From: Prostheceraeus crozeri
Taxonomy: Eukaryota > Platyhelminthes > Polycladida > Euryleptidae
Length of the DNA stretch: 64,000 bases
Assembly (NCBI GenBank): GCA_907163375.1
Contig: CAJQUW010011532.1
Coordinates: 372,001 to 436,000, forward strand
Reading direction: 5' to 3'
Part shown: positions 53,215 to 64,000 of the stretch, one piece after another
Position numbering within the stretch: the first letter of the stretch is position 1
Layout of the letters: each line of letters opens with the position of its first letter
Position numbers and translations under genes: made by a program
The notes under the pieces: generated by a model
Seen by the model: the letters and a program-made list of their open reading frames with translations, nothing else
Databases searched by the model: none
What the model was told of the DNA's origin: nothing

Positions 53215-54300
53215 TCAAAATTTACATCGTTCAAAAAAAGTCACAAATCTTGGATCAATCAAATCAGAGAAGGATAACAACAAAGGTTTCAACGAAGGAC
53301 ATTCCGTCATGATATGATTATGAGTCTGGAAATCTGCACCGCAAGGGCAGCTAGGGGAACTTCTAAGTACCCAGCGAGACAAGTCGGCAGCAAATCTTCC
53401 AGCCCCAAAGCGAAGCCTTTTTATTTGGACCCACTGATGGCGAGTAAGACGATGTCCTGATGGATGACTTGTCCATTCCGAGATTAATGTGTTCAAACCC
53501 TCGGGCACTGAGAAGTCCGATTCTGGTATGCTCCTGGCAAGGTTCCTCAGAGGATGGCGAGAGTGGAGTCGTGTAAGATTTGGAGAGCAGTGAAGCATGT
53601 GATGAAGAGGATGGACGGGATGCACCGCGTTTTCGACTAGCCTTATCAGACTCTTGCGACGATGATGGTCAAGAGGTTCGATACCTGCTACCATTGATAG
53701 AAAGCTGACTCGGGTACATCGAATACAGCCGCTGATGGCTCGCAATGCTTCATTGGATGTAATGTACAGCTTCTGGACGTGCGTACTTTCAGACCAGATG
53801 GGTGCACAATATTCGGCAGGGGTTACCACAAGCGCGAGGGACATCGAAGGAGGTGCCCCATTTAATGTCTGCGAGTCGTTTCACAAGAGCAACTCAGGAC
53901 GTCATCTTGTTCTTCAACTTTTACAGATGTTCACGACAGATTTCACTCGCGATCAAGCGTGACGCCAAGGTACTTCGGTTTAGAATCGAAGGGTAGAATA
54001 TTGCCATTAAAAATTACTTTTGGTGCATAGTTTGCAAGCCTGTTTCTGAGGTGGAAGATGGATGAGGCCGATTTGTTGGTAGATAACTTCAGGTGCCACT
54101 TGCGATAGTATTCACTCAAGTTCCATATCAGACGATAATGTGTCCTCAACTACAGAGACTGATTTATCTGAGCAGGTCAGGGCTACGTCGTCAGCATACA
54201 TGTATCTTCATGAGGTCGTGTCGCGAAAGTCCGCAGTGTAAATGTTGTAGAGTGTGGGCGCAAGCACACTTCCTTGCGCCACATTATGTAATAATTGATG
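53215..54300 (-). pseudogene. LINE reverse transcriptase remnant (Jockey-like)
   Basis: The minus strand carries VAQGSVLAPTLYNIYTADF (RT motif B region) and MYADDVALTC (motif C at about 54175-54205), then a longer open part at 53844-53215. That part includes PAEYCAPIWSES, RLVENAVHP, LRFGAGRFAADL and CPCGADFQTHNHIMTECP, the zinc-like post-RT end of Jockey-type LINE ORF2. Several stops and shifts separate the parts. It lies in SNX4 intron 2. Confidence 0.75.
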
Positions 54301-54301
54301 A

Positions 54302-54430
54302 TGAAGTCAGAGTTGGAAAAGTCGGAATTGGAATTAATTCCGACCCGGAATTTTAATTCCATTTTTCGTCGGAATTGGAATTGACGATGTTTAAATCTAC
54401 TGGAATTGACCTTGATAAACCTCAATTCCA
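54302..54430. repeat. GGAATT-type minisatellite, first block
   Basis: Imperfect hexamer repeats of GGAATT(G) in both orientations. A second block with the same unit lies at 55858-55985, with (GA/TC)-rich and AT-rich sequence between. Confidence 0.8.
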
Positions 54431-55560
54431 CTTTTTCGATAGACCTGTGATAAATCTATTTGTACAAAAATTGAAATCACAGTACTCGGCCGTTGTGTTA
54501 ACTGCACGCAGAGATAAGAGAGAGAGAGATCGACAGAGCTAGTTTTATTCTATTGTTGAATAAAGAGTGCTAATTGTGACTTTGATGGGCCTACAGCCCC
54601 CGGACAATGTTAATTCAGCAATTAAGCAAACAATGAAAAGATAATCATCTTTGTTCAATCTGTTATTTAGTTATTTATCAGGTAAGATAATTAATCAAAA
54701 TAAAACAATTGTTGAATTTAGTTATTGATTGGATAAGCGCAAAAATTGGGGATTAACTTAATTGTTGTACACACGAAAAACAATTGGTTTGGAAAGAGGA
54801 AAATTAACCCTGCATTAAAGGGCAGCCTGTCAGTTCAAATCACAATATAGACAGTGTCAACAAATTATTCTAATAATTAATGATTCAATTAAAATGGCAA
54901 TGGCATGAAATATTATTCAACTTCCAATCACATCAATTGACAACATAAATTTTCAAGACTATAGTTATACAAATACGATACTCAACGATTAAAGAAAAAC
55001 TTTAAACTTGCAGTTCACTTCTTGATGTTGAATTCACTTCAATTCGATCGGACTCACTTATACCAAAATAATATCATCAATATCATGAATATCAGTGTCA
55101 TTTATACCGTCAATCTTCAATCGCGCTCGCTGATGTGTTGCCGCATACGCTACTGTGTTGTTGTTCGCTGGTAGGCAGTTGTAGTTGTTACTTCTGTAGT
55201 CAAGTTACACCGCGAGAGCCCGGAGTTCTTCTAATAGCTACTGAAGATGTCGTATGTGTTGCTGTTGGTAGTTTTTGTTTCAATTTCTCATCGTCTCTAA
55301 TTTATGCAAATGTTTTACACTTGACGATAAATCCACTTTCTTTTGAAAATTGAAAGAGTTTCCTTTAATCTCTGCTCGTTAGTTTTCGACCCGACCACAT
55401 TTCGTTCTTATCACGGAATTTTTAATCTCCTTTTTTAACATGGACCATTAATCAGTTTTCATGATATCATTTTTATCGTCGTTTTTTCTTTCATCAACAA
55501 TCACGTTATTCGCACATTGAATTTCTTTCTTCTGTCAGTTCATTAATAGATTTATTCGCA

Positions 55561-55561
<1 letters not shown>
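54431..55561. other. SNX4 intron 2 sequence, nothing recognisable
   Basis: AT-rich; short ORFs only. Confidence 0.35.

Positions 55562-55595
<34 letters not shown>
55562..55595. repeat. (TC)n microsatellite
   Basis: An uninterrupted run of about 17 TC dinucleotides. Confidence 0.95.
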
Positions 55596-55597
<2 letters not shown>

Positions 55598-55857
55598 GTT
55601 TGATTCTCTGCTGACCGTTAATTTTCTTTTCTCTTTTTCACAAGATGTTGAATATCTCGTTTACGAAACGAAAATGGCGTAGGCTGACCGGCTACATATA
55701 TACATGTACATAAGAAATGTAAACTATGAACATGAGAACGCACATAGGAACGACGCAGGGAACGGCACACAGGAATAACGAGGATAGGATACGGGCACAT
55801 GGGTTAGATTGAAGCGAGGAAACTTTAGATACATTAACATATACGCGCCATGCAATT

Positions 55858-55985
55858 ATCGGAATTGAATATCATTATGGAATTGGAATTGGAATTGAAT
55901 TGAACTGGTTCGACTGGAATTGGAATTGAAATTTCTGCTCTGGAATTGGAATTGGAATTAAAAAATTTCAATGGAATTTTTCCAG
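55858..55985. repeat. GGAATT-type minisatellite, second block
   Basis: Runs of GGAATTGGAATTGGAATT interrupted by variants, matching the block at 54302-54430. Confidence 0.8.
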
Positions 55986-58469
55986 CTCTGGATAAAGTAT
56001 TGTCATATTGTTGTATTATCGGAAAAGCAAACTTAGGTTTTGTCAACATTTTGTTTGAATGTATTGACACGCCTAGACATCATTTCAACGGTCGCTAGAA
56101 CTTTTGTAGCCGAAGTTAACATCTGTGTCAACATCTATTGGGAATTAATAAATTGCTTGGAATAATTACTTGGATGGAATTTAAATCACCAGCAATCAAT
56201 CGAGGGTAAAAGAAAGTCCATAAATATTAAGTCCTAGTGATAATCTCTGGTTGCCTTATTTCTACTTAAACTTAAGTTGTCATCCTTCATTCTTATATTT
56301 GCAGTGAATATCAACTATTGATGCTCATCGCATCGTCACATTGCATTATCATGTTCGTCGCTCATCACATTAAAATTTTTAACTGCAATCAACCGATCTA
56401 GGAATCTAATCGAAACCCGAGGTGGAGACAACGTCATATCCACGTTTGGGTAAGATGGACCGATATTAAATTACAGTTGACAATGAGTTGAGTTGAACCT
56501 TTTGTGCTCCGGTATCGTCGAATGAATGAAGATGCAGTTGTGAGTACTCCTTGAACACTATCTGAACTGTAAACCCTCAAATAGAGTACCATCTATGTCA
56601 ATCATTTTGGAATTATGAATGAGAGTAGCAGGTAGTTCATCATGAAATTTGACTTGTGTGTAGGATTGTGTTAAAATTGCTCACTGCACTCGCATATTCG
56701 CAGCATATTCCCATGAATGTCTCCATAACAAATACATAATGAATAAGTGACGTGTCAGAGGATTTGTGCTTTGTGTTGGGTTCACCCTCCTCTCATATCG
56801 ATTCTATATTTTTACTTGACAAGAAGCTATGTCACGATTATTTTCTTTCGAGACCTATGCATGATATAATATATCTAGTTCATTATCTTCTGACGTTTGT
56901 TGTTTCGCTTAAAACTTGCAGGCAAAGATAAGTAAATATTAGTCGGTGATGATAAATTGTATGACGGTATCAGCAAAATATTTATTTTACATTATCTTAA
57001 GTTTATATATGCTAACCGTAATGATTGATTTTATGTGAACAATTTCATGACACAGGCCTACCTGTATTTTAGTAAAATATCTTGCAAAATTATAGCTAAC
57101 AATGCAGAACATAAACAAATATTGATGCAATTTTAATGTTTGGACAATTGAATAGTTGAAAAGAGACCGCCACCATCTCATAAAACAGAGGGGTTGGAAA
57201 ATGGACCAACATGGTGGTATATCGAGTGGCATGCTAAATATCGAATTCAGGGTGAAAAATCGTCACTTTATGAAGAGAAGAAATACAGCTGACAAACCTT
57301 AATTCGCTACGAAATGTAATCTTAGCAAATGGAAACCGACAGGATTACTAAAATTCACAACATGCCTAAAAACGCCATGAAGATTTAGCATCATCAAAAA
57401 TGAACGACGAATAACATTGGTTATTTAATATTTACAATCACTTTGGTTCAATATTTGACAAACTGATAAGATAGGAATAATCTGATCAGCAGCAATTGTT
57501 TTATTGATAATATTTTCACTTCCTTGTCGTTGATGATTTCATCATTCGGCCTGCGTGGAAAGTTAAGCGTTTGCTCTGTAAGTCAATAATCAATGGAAGA
57601 AGATACAATGGAATTGGCAAGAATGAACGTGCTCTGCAAGTCCTATCAAAATCTGGCATTGTCAAATTCGACTAAAAGCAATATAAATTCTAAAATTAGT
57701 TTGCGAGAATTTGAGAATGTGAGAATTTGATAGCAACGAGCAATTTTCGTGAAGGTTAATTTTCCTCATCCATCGAACTTTTGTTAACTCATAACTAATT
57801 ACATCGCTTTATCATGATTCCCTCGCATGTTCGCAGCAATTTCTTCAATTCCCTATCAGCGCGATGGACTTTGACTCGCTTGCCACATCGGAACATGCCA
57901 TTAACAACGAACAGGATATCTTCTGAAAAATATCAGTTTAAATCAGTAGGAAGGCAGAAGTTCAAATAGGATGAAAAGTGAGCTATCTGAAACAGCTTTA
58001 AGTTCAACTAAGTCCAACTGCGCTTTCCGAATTCAGATTGGCACAAATATTCCGTGATAAGATCTTACAAGGAATTCTAATGAGACAAGATCTTATTGTT
58101 TCAGCAAACGGATATAGCTGTCAGCATAACTATTACGAGAAATCAGATTCATGCAGCTGTACATCAAGTTGATGAACTTGGATGCTCGGGAATGAACGGA
58201 CGCACAAGACTTTCGCAACTCGTGATTTGGAATCCTAAAAATATGCAGGGATCGTTGAACTGAGTTTAGGAATCAGTTCTACCTTTAAGGCCTCACCAAA
58301 ATATCTGGAACATAGGTTCAGGAAGATAACAAGGACTTTACTAAGGCTCTCTTCGATCAATAATGGAAAATTACACATCCCATTCATCACCGTCTACACT
58401 GAAATTGCAGCTCAAAGCTGCCAAGCAGCTTAAGACTTACAAGGACCTTAATCGACCTGACAGGGGGAA
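55986..58469. other. SNX4 intron 2 sequence, little recognisable
   Basis: AT-rich intron. A minus-strand stretch at about 56397-56465 (GTCTCCACCTCGGGTTTCG..GATTCC) weakly resembles the tRNA-like part of the inverted repeat at 48.8-49.3 kb and may be an old SINE copy. Confidence 0.35.
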
Positions 58470-58552
58470 TAATTCTATGGAACCACATTCGTTGAGAATG
58501 ACGACATAATTATTATGTCGTCATTCTCAACGAATGTGGTTCCATAGAATTA
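58470..58552. repeat. 83-bp perfect palindrome without spacer
   Basis: Arms 58470-58510 and 58512-58552 are exact inverted copies around a single central base. It contains no ORF. It could extrude a 41-bp hairpin, or mark a fold-back artefact of sequencing or assembly. Confidence 0.95.
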
Positions 58553-59979
58553 ATGGGTGCCGCTTCAATGGCGTAAACAAAGTCCGGGAGGTATTTTATG
58601 ACAATGAATAATACAAAGCACCGCAATGTCTTTATTAATAGAACGAAAATATGAAGTTGTCGGATGTCAACTTCTGTGAGACATTCACCTCAATATTCCC
58701 CAACGGTGACTTGTGCAGAAATCGGAAAGGAATTTCACATGTCATTTCTTGAAAATATAGGACGTCTATCATGCAGAAAATTCCTTTTATTGGACAAAAT
58801 ATTCCTCATAGACTTGAGCAGACGTTCGGTAAAAAATGAGTAAGTGACGCATGGAATGGGTGTTCATACTGCTAAATCAAATGGAAATTTATCATATGAT
58901 TAGCAAATATGAATCAAGTTCTGAATAAATCAGACCTGAAAATGTCAACATACCAAAAGAAAACGCCCCCACGAATACAAAACCATCACTTCAGACCGAG
59001 ACCAAGACGGATCTCTACCGTGATCCAAATGCAGACCAGAGTTAAGTCCATAAACTTCCTGAATAACCAGGAATCGCGTGATCTTTTTTGCAATGAAATT
59101 TGCTTAATCAGAAAAGTATGTTTTCCTATTGCATTGAGATTCTCTCTTTCAGCATTCAATACCTACACACTCACACAGGCACGCCAATGTCAGAGTGCTC
59201 GAGATAATGTATAGCTGGGACAAGATCCCTAGGTCGAATCGTGTGTTTTTGACGTTTGCTCAGCGTCTACTCCTTATTGTCTATGACCGTCACTGGTAAA
59301 ACCTATGCTTTTCAATATAGGACACACATGCGTGCGGTTGCGATTGTCTCATCGCAACATCACTCGACTACCGTTGGCTGACGCATCGATCTCACATTAG
59401 ACTATGCTGGCCGGAGGGGCAAGCTTGTAACAATTACATTCGCGTTCGCTTGTGCCTGAAGATCATAGCTTGGAACCAGGATTTGTTGTAAAGTCGTTGT
59501 AGTGCTATAACATAGCATTGTTATCTTAGTATACAAATCATCTCATTATTTGCATTAGAGTCTACAAAATACGTTCCCACGACTTCTTTTTAAAAGCCTT
59601 GATTACGACTTTTTACGTCTTTATATTTGTAATGCTGTATTCCCAAACATTTGCACACAGCAACGTATTGATTAATTGGACAGAAATAATTCCAAGGCCT
59701 CAATTGACTAAGTATCTCATAGTCTCAACTTTAACCCCCGTACATTTTTAACCCTCGGCCTTTTGACGCCTTCTGAGAGCGACAATTTTGATGTCATTTT
59801 TACATTGCAAGTTCACGAATATGCCACCCCTGTCTTGGGGTTTCCTATTTATGACCATCCTTACCCTCATGCATCAGCGCTGCGATGTCCATTTAAGACT
59901 TGAATCATTATTACTTTTCATGGAGTGAAAGTCATGGAAGTCACCCCTGTAAACTGTCACGCAACTATACTTTACTCAC
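58553..59979. other. SNX4 intron 2 sequence, nothing recognisable
   Basis: AT-rich; the ORF at 58909-59214 has no family features. Confidence 0.35.
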
Positions 59980-60267
59980 TTGTTGCATTCCATCTCCCTG
60001 TCCTCTATCCAATGCGCATAGTTCGCTAAGTGCTGTTCCATATTGAGAATGCAACTTCTGAATACCATACTGACGTCTGGAAACGGCATCTCTTGCCTTG
60101 ACGACGTGTTCAATACAAGCCTGCATCGATTGAGCTCGGTTCTTGATCTCCCCAATAGCGGTACTTGGATTCCGTAGTCGAAAGCCAGCGCTATGAAGGC
60201 GGACAAAGTCTTCGACTTGACTTGCTATATCCTTTAGTTTCGGGTCATCCCGCCATCCATCACTTTC
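59980..60267 (-). CDS. SNX4: SNX4, second coding exon (PX-BAR linker and first BAR helix)
   Basis: A 288-nt exon (96 codons, phase 0 at both ends) with acceptor CTTCCTTCAG and donor GTGAGT. It encodes ESDGWRDDPKLKD, FRLRNPSTAIGEIKNRAQSM and SRRQYGIQKLHSQYGTALSE, aligning with the SNX4 stretch in which 'F..KNPD..F.ELK' and 'YGVYKVHGNYGRVFSEW' occur. It follows the PX exon and is separated from the third exon by an 11.5-kb intron. Confidence 0.88.
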
Positions 60268-61784
60268 CTGAAGGAAGTAAACCGATATATCACAAAAAAC
60301 TGGCAAATATATCGAATAAATTATATTATTCAAGACGAAAAATTAGGTTGAGCAATAAATTAACTATCAGCATTAAAAACACAGCTCAACCAAGTGAAAA
60401 AGCCAAGCAATCAAACCGAAACAAAATTTGATTTCATGAATGCTTATTCTGTCTAGCGCACATAAGTAACTGCGCTTTTCACGGTGGTAATGGGGTAACA
60501 TTTCTCAACCTGTTTCCTTCCTTCTTATGGGATCCCACGAACTCTCATCTTTCCACGACTGAACGAATGATTCGTTGCTGCCGGGTTCGGATATGAAACA
60601 TCTGAGATTGCATATCTTGTTTTTCTTCATAATGAATTTGAAGCAAATGTCTCTCATTAAAACCTTAACTGACCGCACACAACACTATGCTCCAAGCAAT
60701 AGGAGTTACGGTAAATCCATCTGATATGAAATTCCAAGCTCCAATTCGCCGAAAAACCAAAATTGAAGCAATTTTCTAAACCTATTTTCCTTGCGTTGTA
60801 AGATAAAAGTCAAAGGAGAGAGATGCTTGGCTGTTCATAAAAGAACATATGCCAAAATGGTGAAATTATTCAAATGCGAGACAAAAATCAATAAAACCCG
60901 CTGTGAGCTGACCGAGTGCAAGCAGCCGACAGAAGAGGTTGAGGTTTGAAAGCCTCCAATGTGCAGAAATTGCCTAGGTTATGGTGAAAAATACTAGGTC
61001 CTAATTGCGTAGCACCAACAAATGCATTTTCATCGATTACAACTTAAGCCACTGTACCGTTCAGTGTTGGCATGATCTAGATCGCGATTTAAATAAATAT
61101 ATTTTTTAAAAAATCATTTATGTAAAACATTGTTGTGGTGATATCAGACAGAGATACTAAAAAGACAATCAGGTGATAGATTGCGAAACTGTGGAAGTAT
61201 GCAGCTACATGTAACACAATCTTGCAAGAGACTGAGTTCTCCAAAATTGATGCTTCATCCATGCCACATCAGGAATTTGATTTGTTATGAGAAGCAAAAG
61301 TTCATTCTGAGGAGTTTTCGTCATTCAAAGACAGCTCCCTCAAGTCGGGGGTCGGTAACCGAAACCAAACGGCGGACCATTAGATCGAGCTTCACCACTT
61401 TACGTGCCGCAACCTCTGAAGTAGCTCATCAATACAAAATGATTTACACATTTAGAGAATCAAGGGATTATTTTGCATTACTGAAATACGATCAAAGCAA
61501 AATTACAACTAAAACGGCATCATACAACTAGACACTACATCGAGGATTAAAGTGTAGGCTCAGGGGAAGAGCAGTAGCTTCGCACTATTATTATATTATC
61601 ACTAACTTGCACCAGGCCTACATTAATATATTTAGGAGATCATTATGCACTAAAAATGCGAATGGAACAATTCATCATTTCAACTTTATACATATACAGA
61701 AGGCAGAATATAAGTGCAAGATAGAACTTATGGTCACGGAAAAGTCGTAAAACGTACTAATGTCGCACAAAAAGTAAAACTTAC

Positions 61785-62213
61785 TTGAATGAAACGATGA
61801 AACAAACAATCTTGGCTTAGAAATTGATGCTTCATCACACGTTTAAGGAAAATTTCAAGTCGATGTCGTCTTGAGTCAAGGAAATCTTGATCGAATTTTT
61901 GTGTGGCCAATTTCCATGGCATGATGGAAGCAATTTTATCTGGGAGCGGAGGAATCAGACAAGATGGATAAGCCATACAGAAGTATTTCTTTAGCAAGTC
62001 GAATTCACTGTAGCGCCTGTAAACATTCAGAAAGGGACCATTTAATTTGGCTTGCCATTGAGGATCAGATACTTTCACTTCAAGAACGAAAACCACATAT
62101 TTTTCATCTTTCTTCTCCTGATCATTGATTTTGATGGTTACACAATCGCTGATGGGTGGAAGTTCTGTGTTGACGTGCACAGAGGGTGCAGTTGCTGGTG
62201 CAGGTGATTCCAT
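61785..62213 (-). CDS. SNX4: SNX4, first coding exon (PX domain); host sorting nexin 4
   Basis: Sorting nexin 4 is a PX-BAR protein that binds PI3P on early endosomes, tubulates membrane and recycles cargo; it also supports autophagy. This exon encodes residues 1-143, including RRYSEF (66-71), the basic PI3P pocket motif, and PPLPDK (88-93), the membrane loop. The full product from four exons (62213-61785, 60267-59980, 48452-48279, 44959-44591) is 419 aa, near the roughly 450 aa of the vertebrate protein. All junctions are phase 0. An acceptor CAG just upstream (exon from 62227) implies a 5'-UTR exon further right. There are no stops or shifts, so the gene is probably functional. Confidence 0.88.
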
Positions 62214-62227
62214 AAGTTGGATGATAT

Positions 62228-63077
62228 CTGAAATTAGATTGATTGATAAGTTAACTATCTCAGTAGAAGCCAAGTAATGCGTAGAGCAACCCAAATACTT
62301 CAAGTAACTAAAATACTTATATTACCATGTACTTTAAGTACCAAAACGCAAAACCGTCGTTATGAAATGCGCAGTTTTATCTACATTTATCTTTTCATTT
62401 AGGAGAATTCATTTTCAATAGCTTCAAATATGGTCAGGAGGACGATGCGTTTCAGAAGTGAATGTATAGAGAAAAAGTCATCGGCTGATCGGGTTGATAG
62501 AGCCTTAAAATAAATGCTCCTACTCAGTAGGCAAGTAATTTGTCTTTCAAGTAACTTTCAACAGCTTCAAATTATTTGATATTCGGTTTCGGTTTAACTT
62601 TCTCACATGTCATCTTTTTTTGGTCACAGATGTAGCGAAGTAGTAAAATTTCATAAAAGAAAGTACGCAAATTTTCCAGGATTTCCAGGAGTTGTAGGAA
62701 CACGACGAAGTTTAAATTAATTTACTCTCCTCGTTAATGTGCGTCAGTGCGACTAAATCCATTGTTACAATCTTAATTTTGGCACCAGCAATTTTCTGAA
62801 ATTATTGTACAGTAATTAAAATGTAATAATGGAACCAATTGCAATTCATGGGTAACTGACGCAAGTCTGCTGTCAATGAATCAATATGTAGACTTTAGAC
62901 CAAACGTTCCGCAAAAAATATTGGCTTGCTGAAAATTGAATAAAATTATGTGTCTATGGTAGAGAAGTTGGTAACAATTCCATACTATGCCAGAATTGCA
63001 AAGGACTCAGGTCTCTAGCCGGTGTGAGAAATTTTCAATGCCATCGTCTGTTCACGGAAGCGGAAGTGTCGGTACAG
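62228..63077. other. Upstream of SNX4 coding exon 1; no gene seen
   Basis: Probably 5'-UTR intron of SNX4, as the acceptor at 62228 implies an upstream exon; the exon itself is not identified. Confidence 0.4.
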
Positions 63078-63730
63078 TTAAGACCTGCGAGGTGGATGGG
63101 AAAAAGATTGGTATCGTAAAAGAGTTTCGCTATCTCGGAGATGTGTTAAGTTGCGAATGAGTGCTAAACGTGCAGCGCGATCGAGAATCGCGTCTGCCTG
63201 GTGTAAATGGAAGTCCTGGCAAGTTTGCTGAGAAATCGACATACACCACTTAGATGCCGTGGCATAGTATACTACGCAGGCATTAAGTCTGTGCTTCTCT
63301 ACGGCGCAGAATCATAGAGCCCAACACAACACCAGGTCCTACAACTGCGCTTGTGCGACAGAAGGATACTTGGCTACATGACGGAGATCTCACTCTGACA
63401 GAATCGACAGTGTCGAAGTGACGACTGAATGCGGCCTTGTACAACTCGAAAAAGTTCTGCGAGAAAGGAGATTCCGTTGGTTCGATCACGTAAAGCTGAT
63501 GACCGTGGAAGATCCTATCCAGCGAGTCCTGGAGGTGGATGTCGAAGGACCCCGTCCTTCGGGGTAGGCCAAGAGAATCATGGCTTAAGATGAATGAGGA
63601 AGATATGTGGGAGATGGGACTGTCTGCAGACAATACACAGGACCGTGCCCGTTGGAGAAGTCTCATGTCGTCCAACCCTCAACTGAAGAGGGAAAGAAGA
63701 CGAAAAAGAGAAAGTAAAAGTAAGTAAATA
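63078..63730 (+). pseudogene. LINE C-terminal fragment, RTE-like
   Basis: In shifting frames: KIGIVKEFRYLGDVLS, RRILGYMTEI, RWFDHVKLMTVEDP, GRPRESWLKMNEEDM and RARWRSLMSS. This is the standard end of an endonuclease-reverse transcriptase ORF2. Stops and shifts are frequent. It ends in a TAAG/TAAA-rich tail near 63715-63735. Confidence 0.7.
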
Positions 63731-64000
63731 AATAACATGGAATTCATCTAATTCTTCTACTTTTTGGTACGGAGTTCTAACACGGCGACGAGACAAAATT
63801 GAACATACCCTACAATTCGGAGGATTTTGGTCAGCGATAAGTACAAACATTTGTCAGTAAATAATTCAAGATTTCCTAAAACTTAAAGAAATTTTTGGAT
63901 ATGTCTGCTCCAGTTCAACAAAGAATAAAACCTTTCTGCAAGCAATGCGACTTTCGCACTTGCTTGCGTAAGTTTGAAACGCTTACACGCATGGCTAGGA
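63731..64000. other. No gene seen
   Basis: AT-rich edge of the window. Confidence 0.3.

Overview
The window is nuclear DNA of an animal, probably an aquatic invertebrate. The evidence is a host gene with canonical GT-AG introns, AT-rich introns full of decayed retroelements, tRNA-derived SINEs, TTAGGG-type repeats, Penelope-like and LINE fragments, and a complete Polinton (Maverick) virus-like transposon. I cannot name the phylum from the sequence alone.

Layout. 1-10 kb is repeat-rich DNA without a host gene: a long foldback element (382-1788), a SINE (2158-2347), a 5'-truncated LINE with an open RT frame (5776-7572) and a small MITE-like repeat (9059-9252). 10.4-34.0 kb is a nested insertion. 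A Penelope-like retroelement (minus strand, RT part 31769-33998, GIY-YIG part 11015-11373) has been split by a 20,383-bp Polinton (11380-31762). The Polinton has 372-bp terminal inverted repeats that differ at one base by eye and a perfect 6-bp target duplication, GTTGGC. 35533-40020 is a decayed Sola-like DNA transposon with TIRs, a 4-bp ATAT duplication and a multi-exon transposase remnant. From 44.6 to 62.2 kb the minus strand carries a host sorting nexin 4 (SNX4) gene in four coding exons, all joined in phase 0. Its introns hold several LINE, SINE and Penelope remnants and large inverted repeats. The right edge has one more LINE tail.

The Polinton is the centre of interest. All its long ORFs are open. 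Left half, plus strand: a UBA-RING protein resembling the C-terminal half of inhibitor-of-apoptosis proteins, several small structural or unknown proteins, the A32/FtsK-type packaging ATPase, a conserved Polinton protein of unknown role, a retroviral-type integrase with a chromodomain, a putative minor capsid/penton protein, a basic core protein, a putative double-jelly-roll major capsid protein and an adenain-type protease. Right half, mostly minus strand: a protein-primed DNA polymerase B with N-terminal zinc fingers, a PC4-like protein, a two-repeat TATA-binding-protein-like protein, a gene interrupted by five coding-region introns (plus a probable 5'-UTR intron), and two unknown genes with divergent TATA promoters at the right end. 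Several promoters share an exact TATATAAG box and bZIP-type sites. A 2-kb non-coding block carries three evenly spaced E2F-type palindromes, a TTAGGG-type array and AGGTCA half-sites.

The least expected observation is that this element appears to carry its own basal-transcription module (TBP-like plus PC4-like) together with uniform TATA boxes. The intron-containing gene and the BIR-less IAP-like RING protein are the other accessory modules worth testing.
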